Shown here piece by piece: positions 19,150-27,533 of a DNA stretch of 64,000 nt. Source of the stretch: Parvularculaceae bacterium (GTDB taxonomy: Bacteria; Pseudomonadota; Alphaproteobacteria; Caulobacterales; Parvularculaceae); assembly GCA_021776475.1 (NCBI GenBank), contig JAJFFV010000006.1, positions 372,001 through 436,000 on the forward strand. Direction: 5' to 3'. The notes beneath the pieces were generated by a model that was not told the origin of the DNA, did no database searches, and worked only from the letters and a program-made list of their open reading frames with translations. The translations under genes and the position numbers were made by a program. Each line of letters begins with the position of its first letter. The first letter of the stretch is position 1.

Positions 19150-19178
19150 AAAAAGGCGGTCTCCGGGCCGCCTTTTTT
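19150..19178 (+). terminator. groESL terminator
   Basis: Stem AAAAAGGCGG (19150-19159) with CCGCCTTTTT (19168-19177), 8-base loop, and a T-run to 19178. It ends the groESL operon. It also lies inside an open frame that extends the next gene upstream to 19146, which argues for that gene's later start. Confidence 0.9.
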
Positions 19179-19250
19179 CATGCCTTACGCGAGTTTAAGT
19201 TGCTGCGAGGGCGGTTCCGTCCTCTCCTGTGGCTTCAAGTGGAGGGAATG

Positions 19251-20126
19251 ATGATCCGTAAATCGATGACTGGTATTGCCGCGATCGCGCTTTTGCTGCC
19301 CGCGGCAGCTTTCGCTGACGTTAAGAAAGAGCACGGCACGTTTGAGATGTGGACGTATGAAGTTGGTGATAGCAAGGTTTACGCTGTTGCTAATCCTGCA
19401 GATGGTTCCTCGGTTGCAGCGGAAATAGAAGGTCGCGAAATGTCAGTGTCGACCGGTGCTGCCGCTGATGAGATTATTGAGAAAGTCGAGCAGGATATTC
19501 AAAAATCGCTGCCGAAAGAAACGGTTGTTGAACTGGATGGCGACCATGAAGTTCGTCTGGTCGGGGACACCGAAGACGTGTTTCTCCTCAAGGCTGACGG
19601 CGTAGGCAGTGACGATGTTGACCAAATTCTGAAGGAACACGGTATAGACTGGGTCGAAACCGATGGTGATGATGAAAAAGTAGTCATCAAAAAGAAAATC
19701 CACAAGGAAAGTACCGATGGTGTGAATGTCGAAGTGGAAGTGATGGTTGACGACCACGACATCGTATCGACTGAAACAGAAGGTGAAATAAAGCGCATCG
19801 TTATTCGTAAACACCGGAATTTGTCTGACCACGATGTCGTGATTGATCTTGATACGGAGTCAGATGTTGAGGGTGAGGTCAGGAAGCGGGTCAAGGTTTT
19901 GAAGATGCCCCAGCCACCGGCACCACCCGTTCCAGGAAGTGTGAACGACAGAAATGCCTCGACATATGAATATGAATTTTCTGATGACAGTGATGGCGAG
20001 GAAACCAGCAAACGCTTTATGCGTATTAAAGGCGCGGATGCTGACGAAGCAGCTGATTTCATCAATGACCTGAAGGGCGTTTCACGATCCGATAAACGGA
20101 AAATGAAAGAGGCGCTCTCGCTCTAG
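19251..20126 (+). CDS. Acidic exported protein of unknown function
   Basis: The start at 19251 has GGAGG five bases upstream and gives a clean signal peptide ('MIRKSMTGIAAIALLLPAAAFA'). The mature protein, about 269 residues, is dominated by Asp, Glu, Val and Lys in strand-like repeats such as 'EVRLVGDTEDVFLL', 'VNVEVEVMVDDHDIV' and 'DVVIDLDTESDVEG'. A proline stretch 'MPQPPAPPVPGS' near residue 215 separates a C-terminal part that ends 'SRSDKRKMKEALSL'. I do not recognise a family. The composition suggests a periplasmic, possibly cation-binding protein. It meets rsmD tail to tail with a 4-base overlap. Confidence 0.65.
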   Translation: MIRKSMTGIAAIALLLPAAAFADVKKEHGTFEMWTYEVGDSKVYAVANPADGSSVAAEIEGREMSVSTGAAADEIIEKVEQDIQKSLPKETVVELDGDHEVRLVGDTEDVFLLKADGVGSDDVDQILKEHGIDWVETDGDDEKVVIKKKIHKESTDGVNVEVEVMVDDHDIVSTETEGEIKRIVIRKHRNLSDHDVVIDLDTESDVEGEVRKRVKVLKMPQPPAPPVPGSVNDRNASTYEYEFSDDSDGEETSKRFMRIKGADADEAADFINDLKGVSRSDKRKMKEALSL

Positions 20127-20695
20127 GATTCTACCCCCTGATACCGCAAAATAATAATTTGAGTGTCACCAAAAACCCTCCGGTCCTGCTCGATGAATTT
20201 GTCGGGCAGGATCAAATCTTCCTTTGCACTTTGTTCAACGATGCAGACCGCATCTGGCGCAAGCCAGCAGCCAGCGCGCAGACTGATCAGCGCCGGTTCG
20301 GTTAGTTCTTTTTCATATGGCGCATCAAGAAAAGCGAGATCAAACGGTCCGCCTGTGCTCGCGCGCATCTCACCGAGAGCCGTGGCAGAGCGACGATGAA
20401 TACGGGCCGTACCGAGCAACTCAAATTCTTCGAGGTTGTCGCGAATGACGGCCCGCGCCTTTGCTGCTCCTTCAACGAACAGACAATAAATTGCACCGCG
20501 CGACATCGCTTCGAGACCCAATGCGCCAGAGCCGGCAAACAGATCGATGACGCGGGCGCCTTCCAGGTTGATATCATCGCGGTGCGTCAAAATGTTGAAC
20601 AAGCTTTCACGCGTGCGGTCTGTGGTCGGCCTTGTACCCAGTCCTTTTGGTGCGACGAGAGGGCGCCCACGGAATTTGCCGCCGACGATGCGCAT
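20123..20695 (-). CDS. rsmD: 16S rRNA (guanine(966)-N2)-methyltransferase RsmD
   Basis: A 190-residue SAM-dependent enzyme that methylates G966 of 16S rRNA. It begins 'MRIVGGKFRGRPL' and has 'TRPTTDRTRESLFNIL', the SAM-binding 'DLFAGSGALGLEAMSRGA' and the catalytic 'LDAPY' where the family has [ND]PPY; the Asp-Ala-Pro-Tyr form is a mild variant. It lies 3 bases downstream of rluB, so two RNA-modification genes form an operon. Confidence 0.93.
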   Translation of the reverse strand: MRIVGGKFRGRPLVAPKGLGTRPTTDRTRESLFNILTHRDDINLEGARVIDLFAGSGALGLEAMSRGAIYCLFVEGAAKARAVIRDNLEEFELLGTARIHRRSATALGEMRASTGGPFDLAFLDAPYEKELTEPALISLRAGCWLAPDAVCIVEQSAKEDLILPDKFIEQDRRVFGDTQIIILRYQGVES

Positions 20696-20698
20696 TTC

Positions 20699-21493
20699 TT
20701 ACAACCCCAGTAGTTCGGTTGACAGTTTCTTGCCGAGTTGTTCTCTTAGGGTTCTGGTCGGGACTTCCTCAAGCGCGCCGTTTTTCATGCTGCCAAGCTG
20801 GAAGGGGCCGTAAGCTGTTCGGATCAATCGGTTCACCGTCAAATTGAGGTGGCGCATAACGTTACGGATTTCCCGGTTTTTGCCCTCCCGGATAGAGACC
20901 GTCATCCAGACGTTACCGCCTTGCACACTGTCGATCACCGCATTAACAGCGCCGTACTCAACCCCGTCAACTGTCACGCCATTTGCGAGTTGATCGAGGC
21001 GGCTCTTGGTAATGCGTCCATAGGCTCTGACGCGATAGCGTCTCAGCCAGCCTGTTGTCGGCAGTTCGAGAACCCGGGCGAGGCCGCCATCGGTTGTCAA
21101 GAGAAGTAAACCTTCCGTTGTCAGATCAAGCCGGCCAACGGACACAACCCGCGGCATCCCCCGTGGCAGAGCGTCAAACACGGTCGCGCGGCCTTGCGGG
21201 TCCTTGTGCGTGGTCACCAGTCCGTTGGATTTGTAATAGCGCCACAGGCGGATTGCCTGAGGGCCGCCGACGCGGACTTCATCGACCCTGATGTCCTGGC
21301 TCGGCAACACTTTGACAGCTGGGGTGGTTAAGGTAATGCCGTCAACCATCACGCGACCTTGCTCGATCAGCTTTTCTGCATCACGGCGCGAACACACGCC
21401 TGCACGAGCCAGTACTTTAGCAATCCGCTCGCCGCCATCAGTCGATGGAACAGGCGTCGGCGTTGGTGCTGGGTTGTGCGGGTCGTCGATCAT
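20699..21493 (-). CDS. rluB: 23S rRNA pseudouridine synthase, RluB/RsuA family
   Basis: 264 residues. An N-terminal S4 RNA-binding domain ('RIAKVLARAGVCSRRDAEKLI', in part, 'GRVMVDG') precedes the RsuA/RluB catalytic domain with the active-site Asp in 'VGRLDLTTEGLLLLT'. 'REGKNREIRNVMRHL' is the conserved RNA-contact motif. It isomerises uridine in rRNA; the exact target (U2605 for RluB) is inferred. The N-terminus is Pro/Thr-rich. The annotated start lies 56 bases inside the 3' end of the CPBP gene, so translation of the two is probably linked. Confidence 0.88.
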   Translation of the reverse strand: MIDDPHNPAPTPTPVPSTDGGERIAKVLARAGVCSRRDAEKLIEQGRVMVDGITLTTPAVKVLPSQDIRVDEVRVGGPQAIRLWRYYKSNGLVTTHKDPQGRATVFDALPRGMPRVVSVGRLDLTTEGLLLLTTDGGLARVLELPTTGWLRRYRVRAYGRITKSRLDQLANGVTVDGVEYGAVNAVIDSVQGGNVWMTVSIREGKNREIRNVMRHLNLTVNRLIRTAYGPFQLGSMKNGALEEVPTRTLREQLGKKLSTELLGL

Positions 21494-22442
21494 ATAAGAC
21501 TTTCGATGGCTTGATCATGAGAAGAACGGCCATGCTTACGCCGAGTATGACAGTGGTGACAAGCCCGCCTTCAGGGCCGGTTGCGCCACCGGTGATAAGA
21601 TCGGGGCCAGTTTCGGTAAACTGCATCAGTTTATCAGCGCCGAATTGTTCGCCGCTCACGGCAAAGCCAAAAAGATTGCCTTGTGCAAAATTCCACATGG
21701 CGTGATGCCCGCAAATCCCCCATAGGCTTGCCTCCCGCAACGCGTAAAAACAGGCAAACAGACTATAGAGGGCAAGGTTGACAAAAAACAGCAAAGACAG
21801 ATTGGCGTTCATGCTATGAGCCAGTGTGAACATCGTCGACGATACAATCAATGCGACAATCAATCCGTGCCGGGCTCCGACCGACTGGAACAACAGTCCA
21901 CGGGCGACGATTTCTTCTGATGAGCCCTGGACGATCCAACCAAGCATCAAAAGCCCGAGGGGCCAGACCATAAGCCAGCTATTCGGTGTGGTTATGCCGC
22001 TCCCTGCTGCGTAACCAAGTGCCTCCATGCCGTAGGCAGCGACGGCCATGCTGACGAGACCGAATATCCCGCCACGGACAAATTTAAAAAGACCGCCGGA
22101 GAGGCTGTGAAAACCCATACTGACAATTGATCTGCGCTCATAGATCACTGTCCAGAGAAAAATAATGCAAGCGATGAAAACGAAGCTGCTGATTAGAAAA
22201 AGACCTTGTTCGGCTGAATTGAAGGAGGCGATCATTTCCAAGATGGCGTCTTCGTCAGGTTCCCTGCCGACATTCAAGTCCCCGCTGCTGGCCAGCAAAA
22301 CAAAATACGCAACGATATAGAGTGTGCCGCCGGTCGCCTGACCAACAAGTGTTGCGACTATGGCTACCAGCACTGCCCACCAGACCGGCGAAACACGTTT
22401 GCCAGTTTTGGCGAGATCGAAGAACAAATGTGGTTCTGGCAT
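21438..22442 (-). CDS. CPBP-family intramembrane metalloprotease
   Basis: A 334-residue polytopic protein with about eight hydrophobic segments. The CPBP (CAAX protease/bacteriocin-processing, 'Abi') motifs are present: 'SSEEIVARGLLFQ' (EExxxR), 'FTLAHSMN' (FxxxH) and 'GHHAMWNF' (HxxxN/D). In prokaryotes this family includes bacteriocin self-immunity proteins and regulators, with substrates mostly unknown. The C-terminus overlaps the rluB start by 56 bases. A small membrane-protein frame lies just upstream in the same direction. Confidence 0.85.
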   Translation of the reverse strand: MPEPHLFFDLAKTGKRVSPVWWAVLVAIVATLVGQATGGTLYIVAYFVLLASSGDLNVGREPDEDAILEMIASFNSAEQGLFLISSFVFIACIIFLWTVIYERRSIVSMGFHSLSGGLFKFVRGGIFGLVSMAVAAYGMEALGYAAGSGITTPNSWLMVWPLGLLMLGWIVQGSSEEIVARGLLFQSVGARHGLIVALIVSSTMFTLAHSMNANLSLLFFVNLALYSLFACFYALREASLWGICGHHAMWNFAQGNLFGFAVSGEQFGADKLMQFTETGPDLITGGATGPEGGLVTTVILGVSMAVLLMIKPSKVLYDRRPAQPSTNADACSID

Positions 22443-22458
22443 AGGGACTGCGTTCCGG

Positions 22459-22671
22459 TTAGCCTGCCGATGCGACGCACCGACGCGTATTCAGCATCAA
22501 GAGCCCCGCGAAAACCACGACTAATACGATCGGGCTGGTGATCGCCAAATGCTTCGCCTGTGTTTCGTTCGACTTGATTTGCGGTGGTTTTGCGAAGGCA
22601 GGCACAGTGGCCCAAACGGGCGTCGGTCTTTTTGCAATTAACCCTTGCGGCAAAACTGGCATTCTGACCAT
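22459..22671 (-). CDS. Possible small single-pass membrane protein upstream of the CPBP gene
   Basis: A 70-codon frame with ATG at 22671 preceded by a strong GGGAGGGG at close spacing, ending 16 bases before the CPBP protease start. The product has a polar, Pro/Lys-rich N-terminal half and one hydrophobic segment ('AITSPIVLVVVFAGLLML', residues about 43-60), then a short basic tail with one Cys. It could be a partner or substrate of the protease. No family is recognised, and the evidence is the ribosome binding site, position and membrane segment only. Confidence 0.4.
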   Translation of the reverse strand: MVRMPVLPQGLIAKRPTPVWATVPAFAKPPQIKSNETQAKHLAITSPIVLVVVFAGLLMLNTRRCVASAG

Positions 22672-22757
22672 TACCCCTCCCGGTCATTGTTGTTATGATC
22701 ATTGTTTGATCGAAAATCTTAAGGCGAAGAACCAGCAATGCAACACCAGTGATAGAA

Positions 22758-23219
22758 ATGACCGAATTAAACGACGAATATTTCATGAAAAAGGCGCTTG
22801 AGGCTGCAAGACAGGCCGCAGATGCCGACGAGGTTCCTGTCGGGGCGGTTCTTATCGCAGCAGATGGCAAAGAAATTCTTGCGGTCGCATCGAATGCCCC
22901 GATCGCCAATCATGACCCCACAGCGCATGCCGAGATCAACGTGCTGCGCAAGGGCGGGGCAAAGCTGGGCAACTACCGCTTGAGCGATACGACGCTTTAT
23001 GTGACCCTTGAGCCATGCGCGATGTGCGCTGGCGCAATCAGTCAGGCCCGAGTCGGGCGGCTGGTTTTTGCGGCCGTGGACCCGAAGGGTGGGGCCGTCC
23101 TGCACGGGCCGAGGTTTTTTGACCTGCCAACATGCCATCATCGACCTTTGGTTGAACACGGCACAATGGCCGCCGAGGCGTCAAACTTGCTAACAGGCTT
23201 TTTCCGCGTGCGCCGCTGA
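22758..23219 (+). CDS. tadA: tRNA-specific adenosine deaminase TadA
   Basis: Converts A34 to inosine in tRNA-Arg(ACG). The zinc site is explicit: 'HAE' (His57, catalytic Glu59) and 'PCAMC' (Cys87, Cys90), counted from ATG 22758. A GTG three codons upstream (22749) is an alternative start, but alignment of 'EYFMKKAL' with known TadA proteins favours 22758. Length 153 is normal. It is divergent from the CPBP group. Confidence 0.95.
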   Translation: MTELNDEYFMKKALEAARQAADADEVPVGAVLIAADGKEILAVASNAPIANHDPTAHAEINVLRKGGAKLGNYRLSDTTLYVTLEPCAMCAGAISQARVGRLVFAAVDPKGGAVLHGPRFFDLPTCHHRPLVEHGTMAAEASNLLTGFFRVRR

Positions 23220-23303
23220 CATTACGTACCGACAAACTGCTAATCAGGCTTTCAACCATAGCTCCCCAAGGCATATTAAAGGGGAACACGTCAGGAGAGA
23301 TCG

Positions 23304-24524
23304 ATGGATTTTGAACATTCGCCCCGCGCTAAAGAATATATTGAGAAGGTTCAGGCTTTCATGGACACCCATGTCTATGACGGCGAGCAGACCTATTTTC
23401 AGCAACATAATGAATTTGGTCCGGGAGAGGGGCGCTGGAAGAATCCCCCGGTGCTCGATGAGCTAAAAGCCAAGGCCCGCGAGGCCGGACTGTGGAATAT
23501 GTTCATGCCGAACCCCGATTTTGGTCCCGGCCTTTCAATCACCGACTACGCACCACTCGCGGAAATCATGGGCCGGACGGTTATTGGCTCCGAGGTGTTC
23601 AACTGCTCTGCACCTGACACAGGCAATATGGAGGTACTGGAGAAATACGGCACGCCCGAGCAGCAAGAACGATGGCTGAAACCTTTGCTTGCGGGTGAGA
23701 TCCGGTCAGCCTTCCTGATGACTGAACCCGATGTCGCGTCATCTGATGCGACCAACATCGAGACCGAAATCAAACCTGATGGGGATCATTATGTCATCAA
23801 TGGCCGCAAATGGTGGTCTTCTGGCGCCGGTGATCCGCGCTGCAAAATTTATATCCTTATGGGCAAGACTGACAAATCTGCGCCAAGGCACGCACAACAA
23901 AGTCAGATCCTGGTGCCCTCAGATACTGAAGGTGTGAAGATCATGCGGCACCTGCCGGTTTTCGGGTATGATGACGCGCCGCACGGTCATATGGAAGTTG
24001 AATTAGATAATGTCCGTGTGCCGAAAGAAAATCTTATCCTTGGAGAAGGTCGTGGTTTTGAGATCGCGCAAGGGCGCCTCGGCCCTGGTCGAATTCACCA
24101 TTGTATGCGGACGGTCGGGGCGGCGGAAGTCGCGCTTGAAAAAATGGTCAAGCGGCTCGCGTCCCGTGAAGCTTTTGGCAAACGGATTATCGAGCATTCG
24201 ATCTGGGAACAGCGTATCGCCGAAGCGCGTATCGACATCGAGATGACACGTCTGTTGTGTCTCAAAGCCGCGTGGATGATGGACACTGTTGGCAACAAGG
24301 TGGCGAGAGGTGAGATTGCCATGATCAAGGTAGCCGGTCCGCGCGTTGCTCTCAAGGTCATCGATGATGCAATTCAGGCCTATGGTGGTGCCGGTGTAAC
24401 CACTGATGCCGGACTGGCCCATATGTATGCTGGGCAGCGGACATTGCGCCTCGCTGATGGTCCGGATGAAGTCCATTGCCGCATGATTGCTCGGATGGAG
24501 ATGAAAAAGCACACCAATCAATAA
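23304..24524 (+). CDS. Acyl-CoA dehydrogenase, ACAD10/11-like
   Basis: A 406-residue FAD enzyme. It shows the family pattern '[19 protein letters not shown]' (in part), 'ING.KWW.SGA' as '[17 protein letters not shown]', '[13 protein letters not shown]', '[13 protein letters not shown]' and the C-terminal '[28 protein letters not shown]' (in part). '[10 protein letters not shown]' and 'GRIHHCMR' are typical of the ACAD10/ACAD11-type branch rather than short-chain FadE. In that branch an APH-type kinase is fused or linked; one is encoded 1.2 kb away on the opposite strand. RBS AGGAGAG lies upstream. It precedes the aminotransferase by 20 bases. Confidence 0.92.
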   Translation: MDFEHSPRAKEYIEKVQAFMDTHVYDGEQTYFQQHNEFGPGEGRWKNPPVLDELKAKAREAGLWNMFMPNPDFGPGLSITDYAPLAEIMGRTVIGSEVFNCSAPDTGNMEVLEKYGTPEQQERWLKPLLAGEIRSAFLMTEPDVASSDATNIETEIKPDGDHYVINGRKWWSSGAGDPRCKIYILMGKTDKSAPRHAQQSQILVPSDTEGVKIMRHLPVFGYDDAPHGHMEVELDNVRVPKENLILGEGRGFEIAQGRLGPGRIHHCMRTVGAAEVALEKMVKRLASREAFGKRIIEHSIWEQRIAEARIDIEMTRLLCLKAAWMMDTVGNKVARGEIAMIKVAGPRVALKVIDDAIQAYGGAGVTTDAGLAHMYAGQRTLRLADGPDEVHCRMIARMEMKKHTNQ

Positions 24525-24544
24525 AGGATCGGGTAGAGGTTGTT

Positions 24545-25714
24545 ATGGCGCCAACGCTCAATCCGGTTTTTGCCGGTCGGCCGACAACTATTTTTGCGGT
24601 GATGTCGGCGCTCGCGAACAAACATCGTGCGATCAATCTCGGGCAAGGGTTCCCCGATGAAGATGGCCCGGCCGAGGTTTTGAAAGTTGCCGCAGATGCG
24701 ATTATTCGGGGACCTAATCAGTATGCCCCCACAACCGGTATTCCGGTTTTGCGGCAGGCGGTCGCGCGGGCCAACAAGCGATTTTATGGACTCGATGTAG
24801 ACTGGGAGACGCAGACGCTTGTGACCGCCGGGGCGGTGGAGTCGCTCGCCTCGGCGTTTCTGGGTTTTTTACAGCCAGGTGATGAAGCAATCCTGCTGGC
24901 GCCATTTTATGATTGCTATGCTCCAATCGTTGAAGCCGCCGGGGCCAAGCCGGTTGTCGTTAACCTGTGCCCGCCCGACTGGTCGCTCGACAGGAGCGCG
25001 CTGCAGGCGGCAATTACCCCGCACACAAAACTGATCGCGATTAACTCGCCGCATAATCCTACAGGCCGGGTCATCAGTGATGCCGAACTTGAATTTGTTG
25101 CGGACCTAGTCAGTACGAACGATCTGATTGCTGTGTGTGACGAGGTTTACGAGCACTTGATCTTTGACGGATTGAGACACACGCCATTGATGACCTTGCC
25201 CGGTATGTTGGAGAGATGTATACGGATTGGTTCTGCTGGGAAAACATTTTCCCTTACCGGTTGGCGGATCGGGTATTCGACTGGGCCGGCGCATTTGATT
25301 GATGCAATGGCCAAGACGCATCAATTCCTGTCCTATACGATACAGCCGCATCTACAGGAGGCCGTAGCCTACGGTCTTGATCTTAATGATGCTTATTATG
25401 AGCAGTTCATTGCCGATATGCAGGAAAAACGCGATGTGATGGTCGCCGGCTTGCGCGAAGTTGGTTTCACCGTCATACCGGCTCAGGGCACGTATTTTCT
25501 GACCGTGGATATTCAGGATGTCGGTTTTGGAGGCGACGACATGGCATTCTGTGAAGAACTAACGGAGAGGGCGGGTGTTGCCGCTGTGCCGGTCAGCGCT
25601 TTTTATGATCAAGGTGATCCGCTAGCGCCAAGAAATTTCGTGCGTTTCTGCTTTTGCAAAAAGCCGGAAGTTTTGGGTGAAGCGTCCAACCGGCTGAAGG
25701 CGTATTTTGCGTGA
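24545..25714 (+). CDS. Class I/II aminotransferase (YbdL / kynurenine-aminotransferase-like)
   Basis: A 389-residue PLP fold-type I enzyme, counted from ATG 24545; a longer frame into the preceding gene is not needed. The PLP Lys is K233 in 'GSAGKTFSLTGWRIGY'. Other marks are 'INLGQGFPDEDGP' (30-42), 'SPHNPTGR' (168-175) and 'CDEVYEHL' (198-205). The opening 'NLGQGFPD' is typical of the methionine/glutamine/kynurenine transaminase group (YbdL, KYAT). The real amino donor is unknown. It lies directly after the acyl-CoA dehydrogenase. Confidence 0.88.
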   Translation: MAPTLNPVFAGRPTTIFAVMSALANKHRAINLGQGFPDEDGPAEVLKVAADAIIRGPNQYAPTTGIPVLRQAVARANKRFYGLDVDWETQTLVTAGAVESLASAFLGFLQPGDEAILLAPFYDCYAPIVEAAGAKPVVVNLCPPDWSLDRSALQAAITPHTKLIAINSPHNPTGRVISDAELEFVADLVSTNDLIAVCDEVYEHLIFDGLRHTPLMTLPGMLERCIRIGSAGKTFSLTGWRIGYSTGPAHLIDAMAKTHQFLSYTIQPHLQEAVAYGLDLNDAYYEQFIADMQEKRDVMVAGLREVGFTVIPAQGTYFLTVDIQDVGFGGDDMAFCEELTERAGVAAVPVSAFYDQGDPLAPRNFVRFCFCKKPEVLGEASNRLKAYFA

Positions 25715-25727
25715 GGCACGGGCTCGC

Positions 25728-26789
25728 TCAAGCGCCGGCCTTCTTTGCGAATTCCCAGCCGGCGTCGGCGAGCATCGGGACGAACATGCCATAGCGCTGG
25801 GCTTTTTCCGATGAGGCGTTACCCTGAAGGGCCCGTTTGTATACGCCTTGTACAATACCACCGAGCCGGAACATCGAATAGGCCATGCAGAAGTTGATGT
25901 CCGGTGGGTCGGTCCGGCCTGTCTTGTCGCAATAGCGCTCGATTGTTTCGTCCAGGGTCGGCAAGTTCGTCTCTGCAAAATTTATGTCGCTGTAGCCCAT
26001 TGTCGTGATCTGCGGCAGGCACCACGGCATCAAGAAATAGCCAAAGTCAGCCAGCGGATGACCGAGGGTTGAAAGCTCCCAGTCGAGCGTGCCGATTACT
26101 TCCGGTCTTTCCGGGTGAAAGACAAGATTGTCGATCTTGTAGTCACCATGAACGATGCCTGCTGTGTCGTCGTCGGGTAGGGCAGTTGGCAACCAGTCGA
26201 TCAGCCTATTCATGTTGTCGATCGTGTCGGTTTCAGCCGCTTGATACTGTTTTGTCCAGCGGCCAATCTGGCGGGCAAAGTAATTGCCGGGCTTACCGAA
26301 GTCGCCGAGGCCTACCATTTCCGGATCAAATTTGTGCAACGTCGCAATATTGTCGATGGCGGTGTGGAAATAGTTCCGGCGCTCTCTTGTAGGGACCTGG
26401 TTCATTATCCAATCCCAGAAGATCCGCCCTTCGAGGAAATCCATCACAAAAAACATCGTACCGATTACATTTTCATCTTTACACAGAAGATATGTTTTAG
26501 GTACTGGATAACCGTGCGCGCCCAATGCGCTCATGATCCGGTGTTCACGGTCTACTGCATGTGCGGAGGGGAGGAGTTTGCCCGGTGGTTTACGGCGCAG
26601 TACATAGTTGCGTCCCGGCGTGACGAGAAGGTAGGTCGGATTTGATTCACCGCCGGCGAATTTCTTTACTTCAAGAGGTCCAGCATAGCCTTCGATATGA
26701 GCTGACAGATATTGATCGAGTTTAGCCTCATCAAATTTGAGCCGACCCGGGGTTTCTATCGTACTCTTGGTGGCGATTGGTTCGGCCAT
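25728..26789 (-). CDS. APH-family phosphotransferase (ACAD10/11- and LvaA-like kinase)
   Basis: 353 residues from ATG 26789, which has AAGGAG six bases upstream. It has the kinase marks 'HGDYKIDNLVFHP' (Brenner motif, 214-226) and 'LDWELSTLGHPLADFGYF' (metal-binding Asp236). 'GGESNPTYLL' (46-55) is the nucleotide loop typical of this acyl-CoA-associated branch rather than of aminoglycoside resistance enzymes. Relatives form the kinase part of ACAD10/11, or the separate LvaA kinase that phosphorylates 4-hydroxyacyl-CoA in levulinate degradation. It points toward the aminotransferase gene (convergent, 13 bases apart). Substrate is inferred. Confidence 0.87.
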   Translation of the reverse strand: MAEPIATKSTIETPGRLKFDEAKLDQYLSAHIEGYAGPLEVKKFAGGESNPTYLLVTPGRNYVLRRKPPGKLLPSAHAVDREHRIMSALGAHGYPVPKTYLLCKDENVIGTMFFVMDFLEGRIFWDWIMNQVPTRERRNYFHTAIDNIATLHKFDPEMVGLGDFGKPGNYFARQIGRWTKQYQAAETDTIDNMNRLIDWLPTALPDDDTAGIVHGDYKIDNLVFHPERPEVIGTLDWELSTLGHPLADFGYFLMPWCLPQITTMGYSDINFAETNLPTLDETIERYCDKTGRTDPPDINFCMAYSMFRLGGIVQGVYKRALQGNASSEKAQRYGMFVPMLADAGWEFAKKAGA

Positions 26790-26859
26790 GCGGCGCTCCT
26801 TCATCGAGGCACTTTTATCGAGATTATTGCAGTACAAGGCAAGCATGTGGCGCAGCGGG

Positions 26860-27450
26860 TTAATACCCGTCCGCCTCCAGCATCCGGATCAGGCCGCCGG
26901 CGGACAGATCTATAATCTTGGTGTCCTTGCGGGTCCGGGCGATTGCCAGCGCGCCTTCAAAACCGGCCATTGCAATCTCTGCATAGTCGCGCGCCTTTTT
27001 GGCCGGCAGACCGAACTGCTGCAATCTTTCAGCCGTTGTTTGAATCCACAGCTCAAAACCGTTTCGGCAGGCCTCTGTTAGGCGTTCATCTTCCGGCGCG
27101 GTTTCAAGTGCGGTCGTGGCAAGGGGGCAACCAGCACGATAGTCCGATAGAATCAAGTCTTTCCGGGTCAAGTCCGCGAGGGCACGTACATACCCCTTAA
27201 CGGTCCGAACCCTGCTTCCAGCTTTGATTATTTGCCTGTTATAAAATAGAGCCGTTAGTTCAAGTGCGGCGGCGCCCAGCGCCGGTTTGCCGTCGGGGAA
27301 GTGGTAGTACAAAACACCTTTCGGCGCGTTGCTCCGTGCCAGAATGTCCGACAAGCCTGTGCCATGATAACCATTGCGGTGAATGAGCCAGGCGGCTGCT
27401 TCAACCAATCTCGTTCTTGTGTTTTTGGTTTTTGCTTTATGGTTCATCAT
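26860..27450 (-). CDS. TetR-family transcriptional regulator
   Basis: 196 residues. The N-terminal helix-turn-helix is clear ('RLVEAAAWLIHRNGYHGTGL', then 'SDILARSNAPKGVLYYHFP'). The C-terminal ligand domain ('GCPLATTALETAPEDERL') resembles the LmrA/YxaF group (TetR_C). It is divergent from the GST/thioesterase operon, and a perfect palindrome sits in the 83-base gap. Likely a repressor of itself and that operon, released by an organic ligand; the ligand is unknown. Confidence 0.9.
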   Translation of the reverse strand: MMNHKAKTKNTRTRLVEAAAWLIHRNGYHGTGLSDILARSNAPKGVLYYHFPDGKPALGAAALELTALFYNRQIIKAGSRVRTVKGYVRALADLTRKDLILSDYRAGCPLATTALETAPEDERLTEACRNGFELWIQTTAERLQQFGLPAKKARDYAEIAMAGFEGALAIARTRKDTKIIDLSAGGLIRMLEADGY

Positions 27451-27490
27451 CTACTGCATCAGGTGTTTGACATAAATACGGGTGCATGGT

Positions 27491-27518
27491 CATCTATAGA
27501 CCAGTCGGTCTATAGATG
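27491..27518. promoter_or_regulatory. Perfect palindromic operator for the TetR regulator
   Basis: CATCTATAGACC (27491-27502), centre AGTC, GGTCTATAGATG (27507-27518): a perfect 12-bp inverted repeat with a 4-base spacer. The inner TAGACC...GGTCTA is a known style of operator for this TetR subgroup. It lies between the divergent TetR and GST starts, 16 bases before the GST ATG. Confidence 0.85.
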
Positions 27519-27533
27519 CAAAGGAAGAGAACC

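Noticed and set aside
19146-19250. Longer start of the acidic exported protein
   Set aside because: It would run through the groESL terminator and hide the signal peptide; the GGAGG supports 19251.
24476-24544. Upstream extension of the aminotransferase into the acyl-CoA dehydrogenase gene
   Set aside because: The extension is antisense-free but translates the end of the preceding gene in another frame; ATG 24545 matches the family N-terminus.
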